Shown here piece by piece: positions 1-9,059 of a stretch of DNA of 64,000 nt. A program made the position numbers and the translations under genes. The notes beneath the pieces are model-generated. The model was not told the DNA's origin and made no database searches. It worked only from the letters and a program-made list of their open reading frames with translations. Each line of letters starts with the position of its first letter. The first letter of the stretch is position 1. The DNA is taken from positions 124,001 to 188,000 of the forward strand of contig NZ_CP076134.1 in assembly GCF_018736085.1 (NCBI RefSeq). Direction: 5' to 3'. The DNA is from Bradyrhizobium sediminis (GTDB lineage Bacteria > Pseudomonadota > Alphaproteobacteria > Rhizobiales > Xanthobacteraceae).

Positions 1-360
1 CGCGGTGTTGGCGACCTCGTGGTACTCCGCGATCTTGCCGTCGCGCAGCGTCATGATCGCCACGCCTTCGAACATCACGCGCGCGCCGTTGGCCTCCGGC
101 AGCGTCGAGCGGTAGCTGAAGGTGTAGCGCGCATAGAGCGCGCGACCGTCACTGACCGGCGCATGCATGTCCCAGCGGAAATCGGTCGCGGTGCGGTAGA
201 ACCAGTCGTCGATCATTTCGGCGATTTTGGCGCGGCCTTTGAACGCGCCGTAAAACACATCGTGATAGACGCCGTCTTCGGTGAACAACTCCGCGAATGC
301 CTTGCCGTTGCGCTGTTCGACGGCGTCGCAGAACGATTTGAGCATCGCTGACGTGTTCAT
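1..360 (-). CDS. NTF2-like / SnoaL-type protein (3' end outside window)
   Basis: The reverse strand opens with ATG at 360 and stays open to the window edge, so only the first 120 residues are present. It begins MNTSAMLKSFCDAVEQRNGK and continues with the pattern of the NTF2-like cone fold: a helix with an FxxLFTEDGVYHD-type segment, then beta strands ending in a DGKIAEYHEV motif. Such proteins are often small isomerases or hydrolases, or have no known activity; nothing here fixes a substrate. The start is 25 bp downstream of the alpha/beta hydrolase stop, on the same strand, so the two are probably co-transcribed. Confidence 0.7.
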   Translation of the reverse strand, partial: MNTSAMLKSFCDAVEQRNGKAFAELFTEDGVYHDVFYGAFKGRAKIAEMIDDWFYRTATDFRWDMHAPVSDGRALYARYTFSYRSTLPEANGARVMFEGVAIMTLRDGKIAEYHEVANTA

Positions 361-384
361 GGCGTTTCTCCCTGGAGAAGCAGC

Positions 385-1173
385 CTACCCGATCTCCGCC
401 ACCGCCGCGAGCATCCGCGCGATGTCCTGCGGCCGCGACAGCCGGTGATCGCCGTCCTGGATCATCGTCAGCACCACGTCGTCGGCTGGCAGCCGGTGCG
501 CCAGCGCGAAGGCATGCTGCCACGGCACGTCCGGATCCTGCGCGCCCTGCAGGATGCGAACCGGGCAGCCGACGTCGATGGCGCCGCCGAGCAAGAGATG
601 ATTGCGGCCCTCCTCGATCAGCGCACGGGCGATCGGATAGGGCTCGCCATATTCCGAAGGCCGCAGCCACACGCCCTTGCTTTCGATCTCCTGCTTCACC
701 TCGGGCGAAAAGTTGTTCCACATCAGCGCTTCCGTGAAATCGGGCGCCGGCGCGATCAGCACCAGCCCGGCCAGCGAGGCGCGGCTTGACGGGCGCTTCG
801 CGATCTCGCGCGCCAGCAACAGCGCCATCCAGCCGCCCATCGAGGAGCCGATCACGACCTGGGGGCCTCTGCAGAACTGCTCGAATACCGCGACGCTTTC
901 CTCCAGCCAGCGCCCGATGGTACCGTCGACGAAGGCGCCGCCGGATTCGCCGTGACCGGAATAGTCGAACCGGACGCAGGCGCGGCCGTGCGCGGCGGCC
1001 CACGCATCCAGCGCCAGGGCCTTGGTGCCCCGCATGTCGGAGTTGAAGCCGCCGAGCCAGAACAGCCCCGGCGCCGAGCCTTCGCGGGCCCGCACCGCGA
1101 TTCGGCGGCGGCCGTTACCCTCGCCGACCTCGATGAAGACCGGTTCCTGATCGGATGCGGTGGAATTGGCCAT
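385..1173 (-). CDS. alpha/beta hydrolase
   Basis: A 262-residue serine-hydrolase-fold protein. It shows an FDYSGHGES segment near residue 70 and the nucleophile elbow GSSMGGW near residue 110, followed late in the chain by a QDPDVPW acid region and a DGDHRLS segment that supplies the catalytic His. This is the pattern of small cytosolic carboxylesterases and acyl-thioesterases of the BEM46/ABHD10 type. No signal peptide is visible. It lies upstream of the NTF2-like gene on the same strand and is divergent from infC. The substrate is unknown. Confidence 0.85.
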   Translation of the reverse strand: MANSTASDQEPVFIEVGEGNGRRRIAVRAREGSAPGLFWLGGFNSDMRGTKALALDAWAAAHGRACVRFDYSGHGESGGAFVDGTIGRWLEESVAVFEQFCRGPQVVIGSSMGGWMALLLAREIAKRPSSRASLAGLVLIAPAPDFTEALMWNNFSPEVKQEIESKGVWLRPSEYGEPYPIARALIEEGRNHLLLGGAIDVGCPVRILQGAQDPDVPWQHAFALAHRLPADDVVLTMIQDGDHRLSRPQDIARMLAAVAEIG

Positions 1174-1416
1174 GGAATCCTACCCTCGTTGGCAATTGTT
1201 TGGGTGAGCAGACGGAATCCGTCAACAACGGACGCCAATACCGGTCTCCGGCCGCTCACGGCGCTTGCGGAACACATCCGCGCCCTCTATCTCGACCGGC
1301 GTGACCAAAATACCTCGCATTTGACGGTTTTTGCGGTCGCCGGCGCGAGTTCGCTTGCCCGCTGAGCCTTATTCCTTCAAACTATCGCCTTCGTTCACAA
1401 CCTTGGAGAGATACCC
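1174..1416. other. intergenic region between the hydrolase and infC
   Basis: About 240 bp separate the divergent hydrolase and infC starts. It must hold both promoters, but I could not assign a convincing -35/-10 pair. The last bases carry the infC ribosome-binding site GGAGAG at 1405-1410. Confidence 0.4.
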
Positions 1417-1956
1417 ATTCGCCGTCCCAACAGAGCCCCGCCCGCCGCAACCAAAGACGGGCCGCGCACCAATGATGAAATCCGCAATGCACAGGTTCAG
1501 CTGATCGATCAGAACGGCACGAACCACGGCACCGTCGAGACAGTGGCCGCCATCAAGATGGCGCTCGAAGCAGGCATGGACCTCGTCGAGATTTCGCCGA
1601 ACACCAATCCTCCCGTTTGCAAGATCATGGATTACGGGAAGTTCAAATATTCCGCCCAGAAGAAGGCCGCCGAAGCCCGCAAGAAGCAGAAGATCGTCGA
1701 GATCAAGGAGATCAAGCTCCGGCCGATGATCGACGACCACGACTACGACGTGAAGATGCGCGCGATGCAGCGGTTCTTCGAGGAAGGCGACAAGGTCAAG
1801 ATTACTTTGCGCTATCGCGGCCGCGAAATGGCGCACCAGGAAATCGGCACCAAGCTGCTGGACAAGGTCAAGGCCGACGTCGCCGAATTCGCCAAGGTCG
1901 AGCAGGACGCGCGCTTCGAGGGACGCCAGGTCGTGATGGTTCTGGCACCGCGCTGA
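1417..1956 (+). CDS. infC: translation initiation factor IF-3 (ATT start)
   Basis: IF-3 binds the 30S subunit and enforces correct start-codon and initiator-tRNA selection. The first in-frame ATG, at 1543, would cut off the N-terminal domain. The reading frame upstream encodes typical IF-3 sequence (RRPNRAPP, then [12 protein letters not shown]), so I place the start at ATT 1417, six bases after GGAGAG. This gives 179 residues, normal for the family. The central [19 protein letters not shown] motif and the C-terminal domain ending in VVMVLAPR are intact. A rare ATT start is a known feature of infC in enterobacteria, where IF-3 represses its own translation; its presence here suggests the same control. 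Confidence 0.93.
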   Translation: MRRPNRAPPAATKDGPRTNDEIRNAQVQLIDQNGTNHGTVETVAAIKMALEAGMDLVEISPNTNPPVCKIMDYGKFKYSAQKKAAEARKKQKIVEIKEIKLRPMIDDHDYDVKMRAMQRFFEEGDKVKITLRYRGREMAHQEIGTKLLDKVKADVAEFAKVEQDARFEGRQVVMVLAPR

Positions 1957-1963
1957 TCTAGCA

Positions 1964-2086
1964 CCGTCGTCCCCGCGCAAGCGGGGACCCATAACCACCG
2001 AAGTTCCTTGACGGAAAAGGCGTCTCCCATCCTACCCGGATGAGAGGCCGCAGAGTATGGGCCCCCTGCTTTCGCAGGGACGACGT
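1964..2086. repeat. paired palindromic intergenic repeat (CGTCGTCCC family)
   Basis: The left half has arms GTCCCCGC (1969-1976) and GCGGGGAC (1981-1988) around a GCAA loop, followed by CCATA. The right half (about 2055-2086) is an inverted, diverged copy of the same unit, ending TCGCAGGGACGACG. Similar inverted pairs occur at 8876-9058 and 55998-56293. It lies between the convergent infC and the secreted-protein gene, where it could end transcription from either side. Confidence 0.75.
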
Positions 2087-2095
2087 CAGTGAGAG

Positions 2096-2530
2096 TTAGC
2101 TCCGCATCGCCTGCCAGACGCCGCTGCAACGGTCGCCGGTAATCAGCCCGCTCCAGCGGCCGGCGCCCGCATTGCCGGCGAGCCGGCCGCGGCCGTTCGC
2201 CCATGAGGCGCCGACCTGGATTCGGACGGCAACGCTGCCATTGCGGCTGATACCGCCGGTGACTTTGCCGCCGCCGGCCGACGAAACCTGCGTGCCGTAG
2301 ACGTTGAACGGCACGGTGTTGGTGGCATGGCAGTTGCCGGCCTGGGGGGTGAACGTGACATTCCAGGTGCCATCGAAGGTTCCCGGCCTGGCAACCCTGG
2401 CCCGAGCGGCGGCGTCGGCAGTGTCAGGCGCAGCGGCCGCGGCGACAACGGCAGCGGCAAATATCCATCGGAGGGCACGGGAGGGGTTGAAATGGGCGAA
2501 AAGGGCAACGGCGCGGGCTGAAATCGTCAT
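2096..2530 (-). CDS. small secreted protein of unknown function
   Basis: A 144-residue protein starting MTISARAVAL. I chose ATG 2530 over longer upstream openings because it is preceded by AGGGA and gives a good Sec signal peptide: a basic stretch (NPSRALRW), a hydrophobic core (IFAAAVVAAAAA) and a cleavage region near ADAAARA. The mature part begins GTFDGTWNVTF, has two Cys residues (AGNCHATN and GDRCSGVW) and many Gly/Ser positions, as in small beta-rich exported proteins of rhizobia. The two Cys may form a disulfide. No function can be assigned. Confidence 0.7.
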   Translation of the reverse strand: MTISARAVALFAHFNPSRALRWIFAAAVVAAAAAPDTADAAARARVARPGTFDGTWNVTFTPQAGNCHATNTVPFNVYGTQVSSAGGGKVTGGISRNGSVAVRIQVGASWANGRGRLAGNAGAGRWSGLITGDRCSGVWQAMRS

Positions 2531-2724
2531 TTTTTCCCTGTTTTTTGGCTGCGGCGGCAATGGCGTCAGGTCATACGTCGGGAATCCCGGTTTTCGCGGT
2601 TCATCGTTGCCAATCTCGCTTGGCTCTGCCATAAGCGCAACCTTCATCGCCCGGCTGATCAAGGGCTGCCGTGTCGATGTCCGTGCGGGTTATTTCATTT
2701 CAGAAATAACCAAGCACTTTCAAC

Positions 2725-2774
2725 GCTCTAACGAGCATTTTTAGCCGCGAAAGCGCCCCTCTGGGCGCGTTTTT
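2725..2774 (+). promoter_or_regulatory. hairpins in the rpmI leader (attenuator-like)
   Basis: Two stem-loops followed by T runs lie just before rpmI. The stronger is GCGCCC (2753-2758), loop CTCT, GGGCGC (2763-2768), then G and five T, ending 22 bases before the rpmI ATG. A weaker one upstream is GCTC/GAGC (2725-2736) followed by ATTTTT. An intrinsic-terminator shape inside the leader of an L35-L20 operon fits ribosomal-protein attenuation, but it may simply end upstream transcription. Confidence 0.5.
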
Positions 2775-2796
2775 CCTGCGGCAACAGGAGAGCCAA

Positions 2797-2997
2797 ATGC
2801 CCAAGCTGAAGACCAAGTCAGGCGCCAAAAAGCGCTTCAAGGTGACTGCCACCGGCAAAGTGATGCACGCCCAGCGCGGCAAGCGCCACGGCATGATCAA
2901 GCGGACGAAGAAACAGATTCGTCAGCTCCGCGGCACCCGCGTGCTGTTCAAGACCGACGGCGACAACATCAAGAAATATTTCTTGCCGAACGCCTGA
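2797..2997 (+). CDS. rpmI: 50S ribosomal protein L35
   Basis: A 66-residue very basic protein with the L35 signature [15 protein letters not shown] at the N-terminus and a [16 protein letters not shown] core, full length for the family. The ribosome-binding site AGGAGAG sits just before the ATG. It is followed 80 bp later by rplT, the usual partner, and lies downstream of infC, although a repeat and an opposite-strand gene separate infC from rpmI here. Confidence 0.97.
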   Translation: MPKLKTKSGAKKRFKVTATGKVMHAQRGKRHGMIKRTKKQIRQLRGTRVLFKTDGDNIKKYFLPNA

Positions 2998-3077
2998 TCG
3001 CGTTCCCCGCCGCCATCACAGCCGAGCCGCGTCCGCGCGGCGACCCGTCACCCATTTCCATATGAAGGAGACCCGTC

Positions 3078-3437
3078 ATGTCTCGCGTCAAACGCGGTGT
3101 GACCTCTCACGCCAAGCACAAGAAAGTCTACAAGGCCGCCAAGGGTTTTTACGGCCGCCGCAAGAACACCATCCGCGCCGCCAAGGCCGCGGTCGAGAAG
3201 GCCGGGCAATATGCCTTCCGCGACCGCAAGCGCAAGAAGCGCACCTTCCGCGCGCTGTGGATCCAGCGTCTCAATGCCGCGGTGCGTCCGTTCGGCATGA
3301 CCTACAGCGTCTTCATCAACGGCCTTTCGAAGTCGGGCATTACGGTGGACCGCAAGGTGCTGTCGGATCTCGCCATCAACGAGCCGGCGGCGTTCCAGGC
3401 GATCGCCGAAAAGGCCAAGGCCGCGCTGGCGGCGTAA
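3078..3437 (+). CDS. rplT: 50S ribosomal protein L20
   Basis: A 119-residue basic protein with the L20 N-terminus [16 protein letters not shown] and the conserved [10 protein letters not shown] and LWIQRLNAA segments. L20 is needed early in 50S assembly and in several bacteria represses the rpmI-rplT operon by binding its mRNA. GGAG lies at a normal distance before the ATG. It forms an operon with rpmI. Confidence 0.97.
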   Translation: MSRVKRGVTSHAKHKKVYKAAKGFYGRRKNTIRAAKAAVEKAGQYAFRDRKRKKRTFRALWIQRLNAAVRPFGMTYSVFINGLSKSGITVDRKVLSDLAINEPAAFQAIAEKAKAALAA

Positions 3438-3473
3438 GCCGCCGCTCTCTCGGTTCTTTTGCGAAGCTTTTGA

Positions 3474-3597
3474 GGTCGTCATGGCCGGGTTAAAGGTGCG
3501 AAGCACGTCTTCGCACTGGATGTCCCGGCCATCCACGCCTTCCTTCTCGCGAACGCTGTAACACGTAGATGCCCGGGACAAGCCCGGGCATGACGGG
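3474..3597. repeat. palindromic intergenic repeats between rplT and pheS
   Basis: The first part (about 3476-3534) begins GTCATGGCCGGG and closes CCCGGCCAT, with an inner GCGAAG/CTTCGC pair. The second part is ATGCCCGGG (3569-3577), loop ACAAG, CCCGGGCAT (3583-3591). Both resemble dispersed palindromes of Bradyrhizobium-like genomes. They separate rplT from the pheS transcription unit. Confidence 0.7.
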
Positions 3598-3638
3598 CTA
3601 GGAGCATCGGCTTAGCATCCTAGTCAAAAGGGATCGCT

Positions 3639-4745
3639 ATGACCGACCTTGCTCACCTCGAATCTCAAATCCTCAGCCAGATCGCCGCCGCCGGCGACGA
3701 AGCAGCGCTCGAGGCCGTGCGCGTCGCGGCGCTCGGCAAGAAGGGCTCGATCTCGGCGCTGTTGTCGACGCTCGGCAAGATGTCGCCGGACGAACGCAAG
3801 ACGCAAGGTGCGGCGATCAACCTCGCCAAGGACACCGTCACGCAGGCGCTCGCGGCGCGGCGCGACATTCTGAAATCCGCCGCGCTCGACGCGAGGCTGG
3901 CGTCCGAGACCATCGACGTCACGCTGCCGCTGCGCGACGCGCCGGCCGAGCAAGGCCGGATTCATCCGCTCAGCCAAGTCTTCGAGGAGGTCAACACGAT
4001 CTTCGCCGACATGGGTTTTGCCGTTGCCGAAGGCCCCGACATCGAGACCGACGACTACAATTTCACAAGACTGAATTTCCCCGAAGGCCATCCGGCGCGG
4101 GAAATGCACGACACCTTCTTCTTCAATCCGAAAGAAGACCCCGGGTCGGCGCCCGGGGCAGGCGGCTCGCGCATGCTGTTGCGCACCCACACCTCGCCGG
4201 CGCAGGTGCGCACCATGCTGAGCCAGAAGCCGCCGATCCGCGTCATCTGTCCGGGCCGCACCTATCGCATCGACTCCGACGCCACCCACACGCCGCAGTT
4301 CCACCAGGTCGAGGGCCTCGTCATCGACAAGGGTTCGCATCTCGGCCACCTCAAATGGATCCTGCACGAATTCTGCCGGGCGTTCTTCGAGGTCGATCAC
4401 ATCAACATGCGGTTCCGGCCCTCGTTCTTTCCCTTCACCGAACCGTCGCTCGAAGTCGATATCCAGTGCCGCCGCGACAAGGGTGAAATCCGCTTCGGCG
4501 AGGGCGAGGACTGGCTGGAGATCCTGGGCTGCGGCATGGTGCATCCGAACGTGCTGCGCGCCTGCGGCATCGATCCCGACGTCTATCAGGGCTTCGCCTG
4601 GGGCATGGGCATCGACCGTATCGCGATGCTGAAATACGGCATGTCCGACCTGCGGCAATTGTTCGAGAGCGATGTGCGCTGGCTCTCTCATTACGGCTTC
4701 AAGCCGCTCGATGTCCCGACCCTGGCGGGAGGATTGAGTTCGTGA
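3639..4745 (+). CDS. pheS: phenylalanine-tRNA ligase, alpha subunit
   Basis: A 368-residue catalytic subunit of the alpha2-beta2 class II enzyme that charges tRNA-Phe. Residues 1-90 form the coiled-coil tRNA-binding arm. The catalytic core shows GRTYR (206-210, motif 2 region), the [12 protein letters not shown] segment and motif 3 [14 protein letters not shown] near residue 318. A short insertion ([15 protein letters not shown]) lies just before the LLRTHTS motif. The last base of the following gene's GTG start falls within the pheS TGA stop. Confidence 0.97.
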   Translation: MTDLAHLESQILSQIAAAGDEAALEAVRVAALGKKGSISALLSTLGKMSPDERKTQGAAINLAKDTVTQALAARRDILKSAALDARLASETIDVTLPLRDAPAEQGRIHPLSQVFEEVNTIFADMGFAVAEGPDIETDDYNFTRLNFPEGHPAREMHDTFFFNPKEDPGSAPGAGGSRMLLRTHTSPAQVRTMLSQKPPIRVICPGRTYRIDSDATHTPQFHQVEGLVIDKGSHLGHLKWILHEFCRAFFEVDHINMRFRPSFFPFTEPSLEVDIQCRRDKGEIRFGEGEDWLEILGCGMVHPNVLRACGIDPDVYQGFAWGMGIDRIAMLKYGMSDLRQLFESDVRWLSHYGFKPLDVPTLAGGLSS

Positions 4746-5215
4746 GCCTGAGCGCCGTCCCCGAAAAATATCGGGCCTTGCGTTCCTTCGCGTTCGGCGA
4801 CAGCCCGCGGCTGGCCGACGAGCTGCTCGAGCTCGTGATCAAGGGGGTCAGGACTGCGACCTGCAGCACCGAGGATGAGCCCAACACTTCGACGCCGGGC
4901 GAACGCTGGATCGTGCTTGACGGCCAGGGCACGCCGCGATGCGTGATCGAATCGACCGAGGTCACCTACCGCCGCTTTGGCGAAGTGGATGCGGCTTTTG
5001 CCCATGACGAGGGCGAAGGCGACCGCAGCCTCGCCTACTGGCGGCAGGCACACCGCAATTACTTCGGACGCCAGGGAAAGTTCAGCGAAGACATGATGCT
5101 GATGTGCGAGCGTTTTCGCCTGGTTGAGATTTACGACGAGGTCAGTCCGTCATCTGCACGGCAAGCACTCTCCGTTCCCTCCCCCCTTGTGGGGGAGGGT
5201 CAGGGAGGGGGGTAG
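4742..5215 (+). CDS. ASCH-domain protein with a repeat-encoded tail
   Basis: A 157-residue protein whose GTG start (4742) overlaps the pheS stop as GTGA. The fold is the small ASCH beta-barrel, a PUA-related RNA-binding or nucleoside-hydrolase fold; the family pattern is seen in [17 protein letters not shown] (here [11 protein letters not shown]), PGERWIVLD and the final [10 protein letters not shown]. The last 20 or so residues ([14 protein letters not shown]) are encoded by the left copy of a 38-bp intergenic-type repeat, and the TAG stop lies at the end of that repeat, so the tail is probably a late addition. Its role in the phe operon is unknown. Confidence 0.8.
   Translation: MSLSAVPEKYRALRSFAFGDSPRLADELLELVIKGVRTATCSTEDEPNTSTPGERWIVLDGQGTPRCVIESTEVTYRRFGEVDAAFAHDEGEGDRSLAYWRQAHRNYFGRQGKFSEDMMLMCERFRLVEIYDEVSPSSARQALSVPSPLVGEGQGGG
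5176..5213 (+). repeat. left inverted repeat flanking the DUF559 gene
   Basis: A 38-bp element, TCCCTCCCCCCTTGT then GGGGGAGGGTCAGGGAGGGGGGT, itself partly palindromic. It matches the reverse complement of 5593-5630 at 37 of 38 positions; the only difference is A5202. It is translated as the C-terminal tail of the ASCH protein. Confidence 0.9.
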
Positions 5216-5221
5216 CCGCGA

Positions 5222-5692
5222 ATGCCGCACGCAGTCGTCAGCGAGCGCCAGCGTGGCCGGGCGAAGCAGCTCCGCCAGACGATGACGCGTGCCGAGACTC
5301 TGCTGTGGCGTTACGTGAAAGCCAATCGAATCGATGGTCTCGGCTTTCGCCGGCAGGTCCCGATCCGAAACTACATCGCCGACTTCGTCTGTCTTTCGGT
5401 CAAATTGATCGTCGAACTCGACGGGGAACCGCACGATTTCGAAGAGCGGCAGAAGGCTGATCAAACTCGCGACGCCTTTTTCGTGTCGGAAGGGTTTCAG
5501 GTTCTGCGCTTCACCAACGAAGAGGTGATGTCGAATCTGGAGGGCGTTGTGGAAACTATCCGGCAAACGGCGGCTTCCCGCGCAGGCGGCTCACCCCCCT
5601 CCCCGACCCTCCCCCACAAGGGGGGAGGGAGCGGTAAGGACGCCGCAAGCATCACAAAGAACACCAGCAAGATCCGAGGCTCACGGCCATGA
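5222..5692 (+). CDS. DUF559 endonuclease-like protein inserted in the phe operon
   Basis: A 156-residue protein of the DUF559 (Vsr-like, PD-(D/E)XK-related) family. The pattern is clear: [17 protein letters not shown] near residue 17, [28 protein letters not shown] (the conserved D and E of a nuclease-type core), then [12 protein letters not shown] and a closing helix. These are predicted nucleases; most have no proven activity. The C-terminal tail ([11 protein letters not shown] onward) is encoded by the right inverted repeat. It starts six bases after the ASCH stop, and its TGA overlaps the pheT ATG as ATGA, so it may be translationally coupled to pheT. Both inverted repeats together look like the ends of a mobile unit. 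Confidence 0.88.
   Translation: MPHAVVSERQRGRAKQLRQTMTRAETLLWRYVKANRIDGLGFRRQVPIRNYIADFVCLSVKLIVELDGEPHDFEERQKADQTRDAFFVSEGFQVLRFTNEEVMSNLEGVVETIRQTAASRAGGSPPSPTLPHKGGGSGKDAASITKNTSKIRGSRP
5593..5630 (-). repeat. right inverted repeat flanking the DUF559 gene
   Basis: This is the inverted copy of 5176-5213, identical at 37 of 38 positions. Beyond the core the similarity falls off quickly, apart from a shared GCCGC on the inner side. It is read in frame as the DUF559 protein tail. Related but more diverged units occur at 33935-33957 and 54811-54846. Confidence 0.9.
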
Positions 5693-8097
5693 AATTCACG
5701 CTCTCCTGGCTGAAGGAACATCTCGACACCGACGAGCCGATGGAAAAGCTCGCCGACAAGCTCACCATGATCGGGCTCGAGGTCGAGAACATCGAGGACA
5801 AGGCGAAGGCGCTGGCGCCGTTCACCATCGCGCGGGTGATTTCCGCCGAGCAGCATCCCAATGCCGACCGCTTGAGGGTGTGCATGGTCGACACCGGCAA
5901 TGGGGCGGCCCCGGTGCAGGTGGTCTGCGGCGCGCCGAACGCGCGCGCCGGTCTCGTCAGCGTGTTCTCGGCGCCCGGCACCTTCATTCCCGGCAAGAAC
6001 ATCACGCTCGGCGTCGGCACCATCAGAGGCGTCGAGAGCCGCGGCATGCTGTGCTCGGCGGCGGAGCTGCAGATCTCCGAGGATCACGACGGCATCATGG
6101 AGCTGCCGGCCGATGCGCCCATCGGTGCCGGTTACGCGCAATGGGCCGGGCTCGGCGATCCCGTGCTGGAAATCAACCTGACGCCGAACCGGCAGGATTG
6201 CGCCGGGGTGCACGGCATCGCCCGCGATCTCTCGGCCGCCGACATGGGCCGATTCAAGGATCCCGCCATCAAACCGATCAAGGGCGAGTTCCCCTGCCCG
6301 GTGAAGGTGACGGTCGAGGACGCCGGCCTTTGTCCGGGGTTCGCGCTGCGGCTGGTGCGTGGTGTCAAGAATGGGCCATCGCCGGAATGGCTGCAAAAGC
6401 GCCTGACCTCGATCGGCTTGCGGCCGATCAACGCGCTGGTCGACATCACCAATTTCATGACCTACGACCGCGCCCGTCCCTTGCACGTGTTCGACGCCGC
6501 CAAGGTGAAGGGCAATCTCGTCGTGCGCCGCGCCCGCGACGGCGAGACGCTGCTGGCGCTGGACGGCCGCACCTACACGCTCGACAGCGGCATCTGCGTC
6601 ATCTCCGACGATCACGGCGTCGAATCGCTCGCCGGCATCATGGGCGGCGAAGCCTCGGGCTGTGACGCGAACACCACCGACGTGCTGATCGAATCTGCGC
6701 TGTGGAACGAGATCAACATCGCCCAGACCGGCCGCAAGCTCGGCATCAATTCGGATGCGCGCTATCGCTTCGAGCGCGGCGTCGATCCGGCCTTCATGGT
6801 GCCGGGGCTCGAACTCGCGACCAAACTGGTGATGGAGATGTGCGGCGGCACGCCGTCGGAGAACGTCATCATCGGCAAAGCCTTCGGCGACGACCGCGTG
6901 ATCGATTTTCCGCTCACCGAAGTGAAGCGGCTTGCCGGGATCGACGTGCCGCTGCCGGAGATGAAACGCATCCTCGGCCATCTCGGCTTCATGATGGCCG
7001 GGTCCGGCCCGGTGGTGAAGGTCGCGGTGCCGTCCTGGCGCTCCGACGTGCACGGCAAGGCCGACATCGTCGAGGAAATCGTGCGCATCGTCGGCGTCGA
7101 CAAGGTGCCAATGACGCCGTTCGAGCGCGGCGACGCGGCCCGCAAGCCGATCCTCACCGCGATTCAAACCCGCACCCGCCGCGCCAAGCGCGCGCTCGCC
7201 GCGCGCGGCATGGTGGAAGCGGTAACGTGGTCGTTCATCTCGAAGCCGCATGCCGAATTGTTCGGCGGCGGCGGAGCCGATCTCGCGCTCGCCAACCCCA
7301 TTGCGTCAGATCTGTCCGACATGCGGCCGAGCCTGCTGCCGGGCCTGGTTGCGGCGGCGCAGGCCAATGCGGATCGCGGCTTTCCCGACGTGGCATTGTT
7401 CGAGGTCGGACAGGTATTCCGGAGCGACAGGCCCGAAGGCCAACTGGTCGCAGCATCCGGCGTGCGCCACGGCTTTGCGTCGTCGAAAGGCATGGGACGG
7501 CACTGGTCCGGCTCGGCAACGGCCGACGCGTTAGATGCCAAGGCCGATGCCTTTGCCGTGCTGGCGGCGGCCGGCGCGCCGATGCAGGCGCTGCAAATCG
7601 TGCCCGGCGGCGCGAGCTGGCTGCATCCCGGACGTTCCGGCACCATCCAGATCGGCCCGCAAAACGTGCTCGGCTATTTCGGCGAATTGCATCCGCGCAC
7701 GCTGGAAGCACTCGGCGCCGACGGCCCCATGATTGCATTCGAGGTGATCCTCGACCGCATTCCGGATGCCAAGCAGCGGCCGACCCGCGCCAAGCCGGTG
7801 CTCGAGCTCTCGGCGTTCCAGCCGGTATCGCGCGACTTCGCCTTCATCGTCGATCGCAGCGTCAAATCGGGCGATATGATTCGTGCGGCGCAGGGCGTCG
7901 ACAAGAAGCTGATCACGGGCGTTACCGTGTTCGACGTCTACGAGGGCAAGGGCATCGACGACGGCAAGAAGTCCGTCGCAATCGCGGTGACCATCCAGCC
8001 GCGCGAAAAGACCCTGACCGACCAGGAGATCGACGCGGTGGCTGCGAAGATCGTGGCCGAGGTGACCAGGAAGACCGGCGGCACGTTGCGCGGATGA
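5689..8097 (+). CDS. pheT: phenylalanine-tRNA ligase, beta subunit
   Basis: An 802-residue subunit that pairs with PheS, binds tRNA and edits mischarged Tyr-tRNA. It starts [14 protein letters not shown], followed by an EMAP/OB tRNA-binding domain (about residues 40-150, with [10 protein letters not shown]), the B3/B4 editing region, the B5 domain, the core-like region and a C-terminal FDX-ACB domain ([12 protein letters not shown] and the final [12 protein letters not shown]). The ATG overlaps the DUF559 stop, and its own TGA overlaps the next ATG, so four or five genes form one tightly packed operon. Confidence 0.97.
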   Translation: MKFTLSWLKEHLDTDEPMEKLADKLTMIGLEVENIEDKAKALAPFTIARVISAEQHPNADRLRVCMVDTGNGAAPVQVVCGAPNARAGLVSVFSAPGTFIPGKNITLGVGTIRGVESRGMLCSAAELQISEDHDGIMELPADAPIGAGYAQWAGLGDPVLEINLTPNRQDCAGVHGIARDLSAADMGRFKDPAIKPIKGEFPCPVKVTVEDAGLCPGFALRLVRGVKNGPSPEWLQKRLTSIGLRPINALVDITNFMTYDRARPLHVFDAAKVKGNLVVRRARDGETLLALDGRTYTLDSGICVISDDHGVESLAGIMGGEASGCDANTTDVLIESALWNEINIAQTGRKLGINSDARYRFERGVDPAFMVPGLELATKLVMEMCGGTPSENVIIGKAFGDDRVIDFPLTEVKRLAGIDVPLPEMKRILGHLGFMMAGSGPVVKVAVPSWRSDVHGKADIVEEIVRIVGVDKVPMTPFERGDAARKPILTAIQTRTRRAKRALAARGMVEAVTWSFISKPHAELFGGGGADLALANPIASDLSDMRPSLLPGLVAAAQANADRGFPDVALFEVGQVFRSDRPEGQLVAASGVRHGFASSKGMGRHWSGSATADALDAKADAFAVLAAAGAPMQALQIVPGGASWLHPGRSGTIQIGPQNVLGYFGELHPRTLEALGADGPMIAFEVILDRIPDAKQRPTRAKPVLELSAFQPVSRDFAFIVDRSVKSGDMIRAAQGVDKKLITGVTVFDVYEGKGIDDGKKSVAIAVTIQPREKTLTDQEIDAVAAKIVAEVTRKTGGTLRG

Positions 8098-8864
8098 GCC
8101 TCATCGGCCTCATCCCGTCCGACGTCAGCCTCAATGCCGCGATCGCGATCTGCGCGATCGCCTTCGTATCGGGAACCGCGCGCGGCTTTTCCGGGTTCGG
8201 CTCGGCACTGATCTTCATGCCGCTGGCGAGCAGCATGGCGGCGCCGCAGCTGGTCGCGGCGGTGCTGCTCATCATCGATTTCATCGCGGCGTTACCCTTG
8301 ATCCCGAATGCGTGGAAGCAGGCCGACCGCAAGGCAACCGCGGTCATGGTATCCGGCGCGCTGATCGGCGTGCCGGTCGGGACTTACTTCCTCACCCGGC
8401 TCGATCCGGAGACGACGCGCTGGATCATCTCCGCCTTCGTATTCGCGCTGCTGTTGCTGTTATTGTCGGGCTGGCGCTATCGGGGCGAGGACCACCCCAC
8501 GCTTTCCATCGGCATCGGCGGATTGTCGGGCTTTTGCAGCGGGCTGGCCCAGACCGGCGGGCCGCCGATCGTGGGCTACTGGCTCGGCCGGCCGATCGCT
8601 TCGGTGATCGCGCGCGCCAACATCCTGTTGTTTTTCGGCGCGTCCGATTTCTTTTCCGCGGTGAGCTATGCCGCGACCGGGCTTATCTCATCCGACGCGA
8701 TCCGGTTTTCGCTGCTGGTCGGCCCGGTCTACGCCGTCGGCGTCCTGATCGGCGCCCAGCTGTTCGGCCGCGCCAGCGAAACCCTGTTCCGCGCCATCTG
8801 CTACGCGTTGATCGCCGCCGCCGTCATCCTCGGCCTGCCGGCACTGGATGGCGTGCTGCGGTAG
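8094..8864 (+). CDS. TauE/SafE-family membrane transporter
   Basis: A 256-residue integral membrane protein starting at ATG 8094, which overlaps the pheT stop as ATGA. It has seven or eight hydrophobic segments and the two family half-repeats: a [16 protein letters not shown] segment near residue 30 and [19 protein letters not shown] near residue 145. TauE/SafE proteins export sulfite or organosulfonates or move related anions; the substrate here is not shown. Location behind pheT suggests operon membership, not function. Confidence 0.88.
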   Translation: MSLIGLIPSDVSLNAAIAICAIAFVSGTARGFSGFGSALIFMPLASSMAAPQLVAAVLLIIDFIAALPLIPNAWKQADRKATAVMVSGALIGVPVGTYFLTRLDPETTRWIISAFVFALLLLLLSGWRYRGEDHPTLSIGIGGLSGFCSGLAQTGGPPIVGYWLGRPIASVIARANILLFFGASDFFSAVSYAATGLISSDAIRFSLLVGPVYAVGVLIGAQLFGRASETLFRAICYALIAAAVILGLPALDGVLR

Positions 8865-8875
8865 AGTCCCCTCTA

Positions 8876-9058
8876 TCGTCGTCCCCCGCGAACGCGGGGG
8901 ACCCATACTCCGCGGCGGTGATGATTTCGAAAGGTATCCAACGCCGCATTTTCATCGATAAGTCACGGCGTATGGGTCACGGCTCAGCGCTCGCGGAGCC
9001 TGTCATCGGGCCGGCCGAAGGCCGGACCCGTTGGCTCGCTTGGCCGGGACGACGGCGT
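8876..9058. repeat. paired palindromic repeat with an embedded variable-hairpin module
   Basis: The left unit is CGTCGTCCCCCGCGAACGCG followed by GGGGGACCCATA; the right end, read on the reverse strand, begins CGTCGTCCCGG. Within the right half, 8991-9039, lies a module whose reverse strand reads GCGAGCCAACGGGT, then hairpin CCGGCC-TTC-GGCCGG, then CCCGATGACAGGCTCCGCGA. The same flanks around a different hairpin occur at 36408-36455. The element separates convergent genes. Confidence 0.75.
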
Positions 9059-9059
9059 T

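Noticed and set aside
1543..1956. infC beginning at ATG 1543
   Set aside because: It would remove the first 42 residues, which match IF-3 sequence; the ribosome-binding site fits ATT 1417.
5497..7251. 584-residue reading frame on the reverse strand over pheT
   Set aside because: It lies opposite the clearly recognised pheT. Its His/Arg/Asp/Gly-rich composition is what high-GC codons give in a shadow frame.
6702..8864. 720-residue frame running through pheT and the TauE gene
   Set aside because: Only the part from 8094 is real. The earlier part is out of frame with pheT and is Arg-rich shadow sequence.
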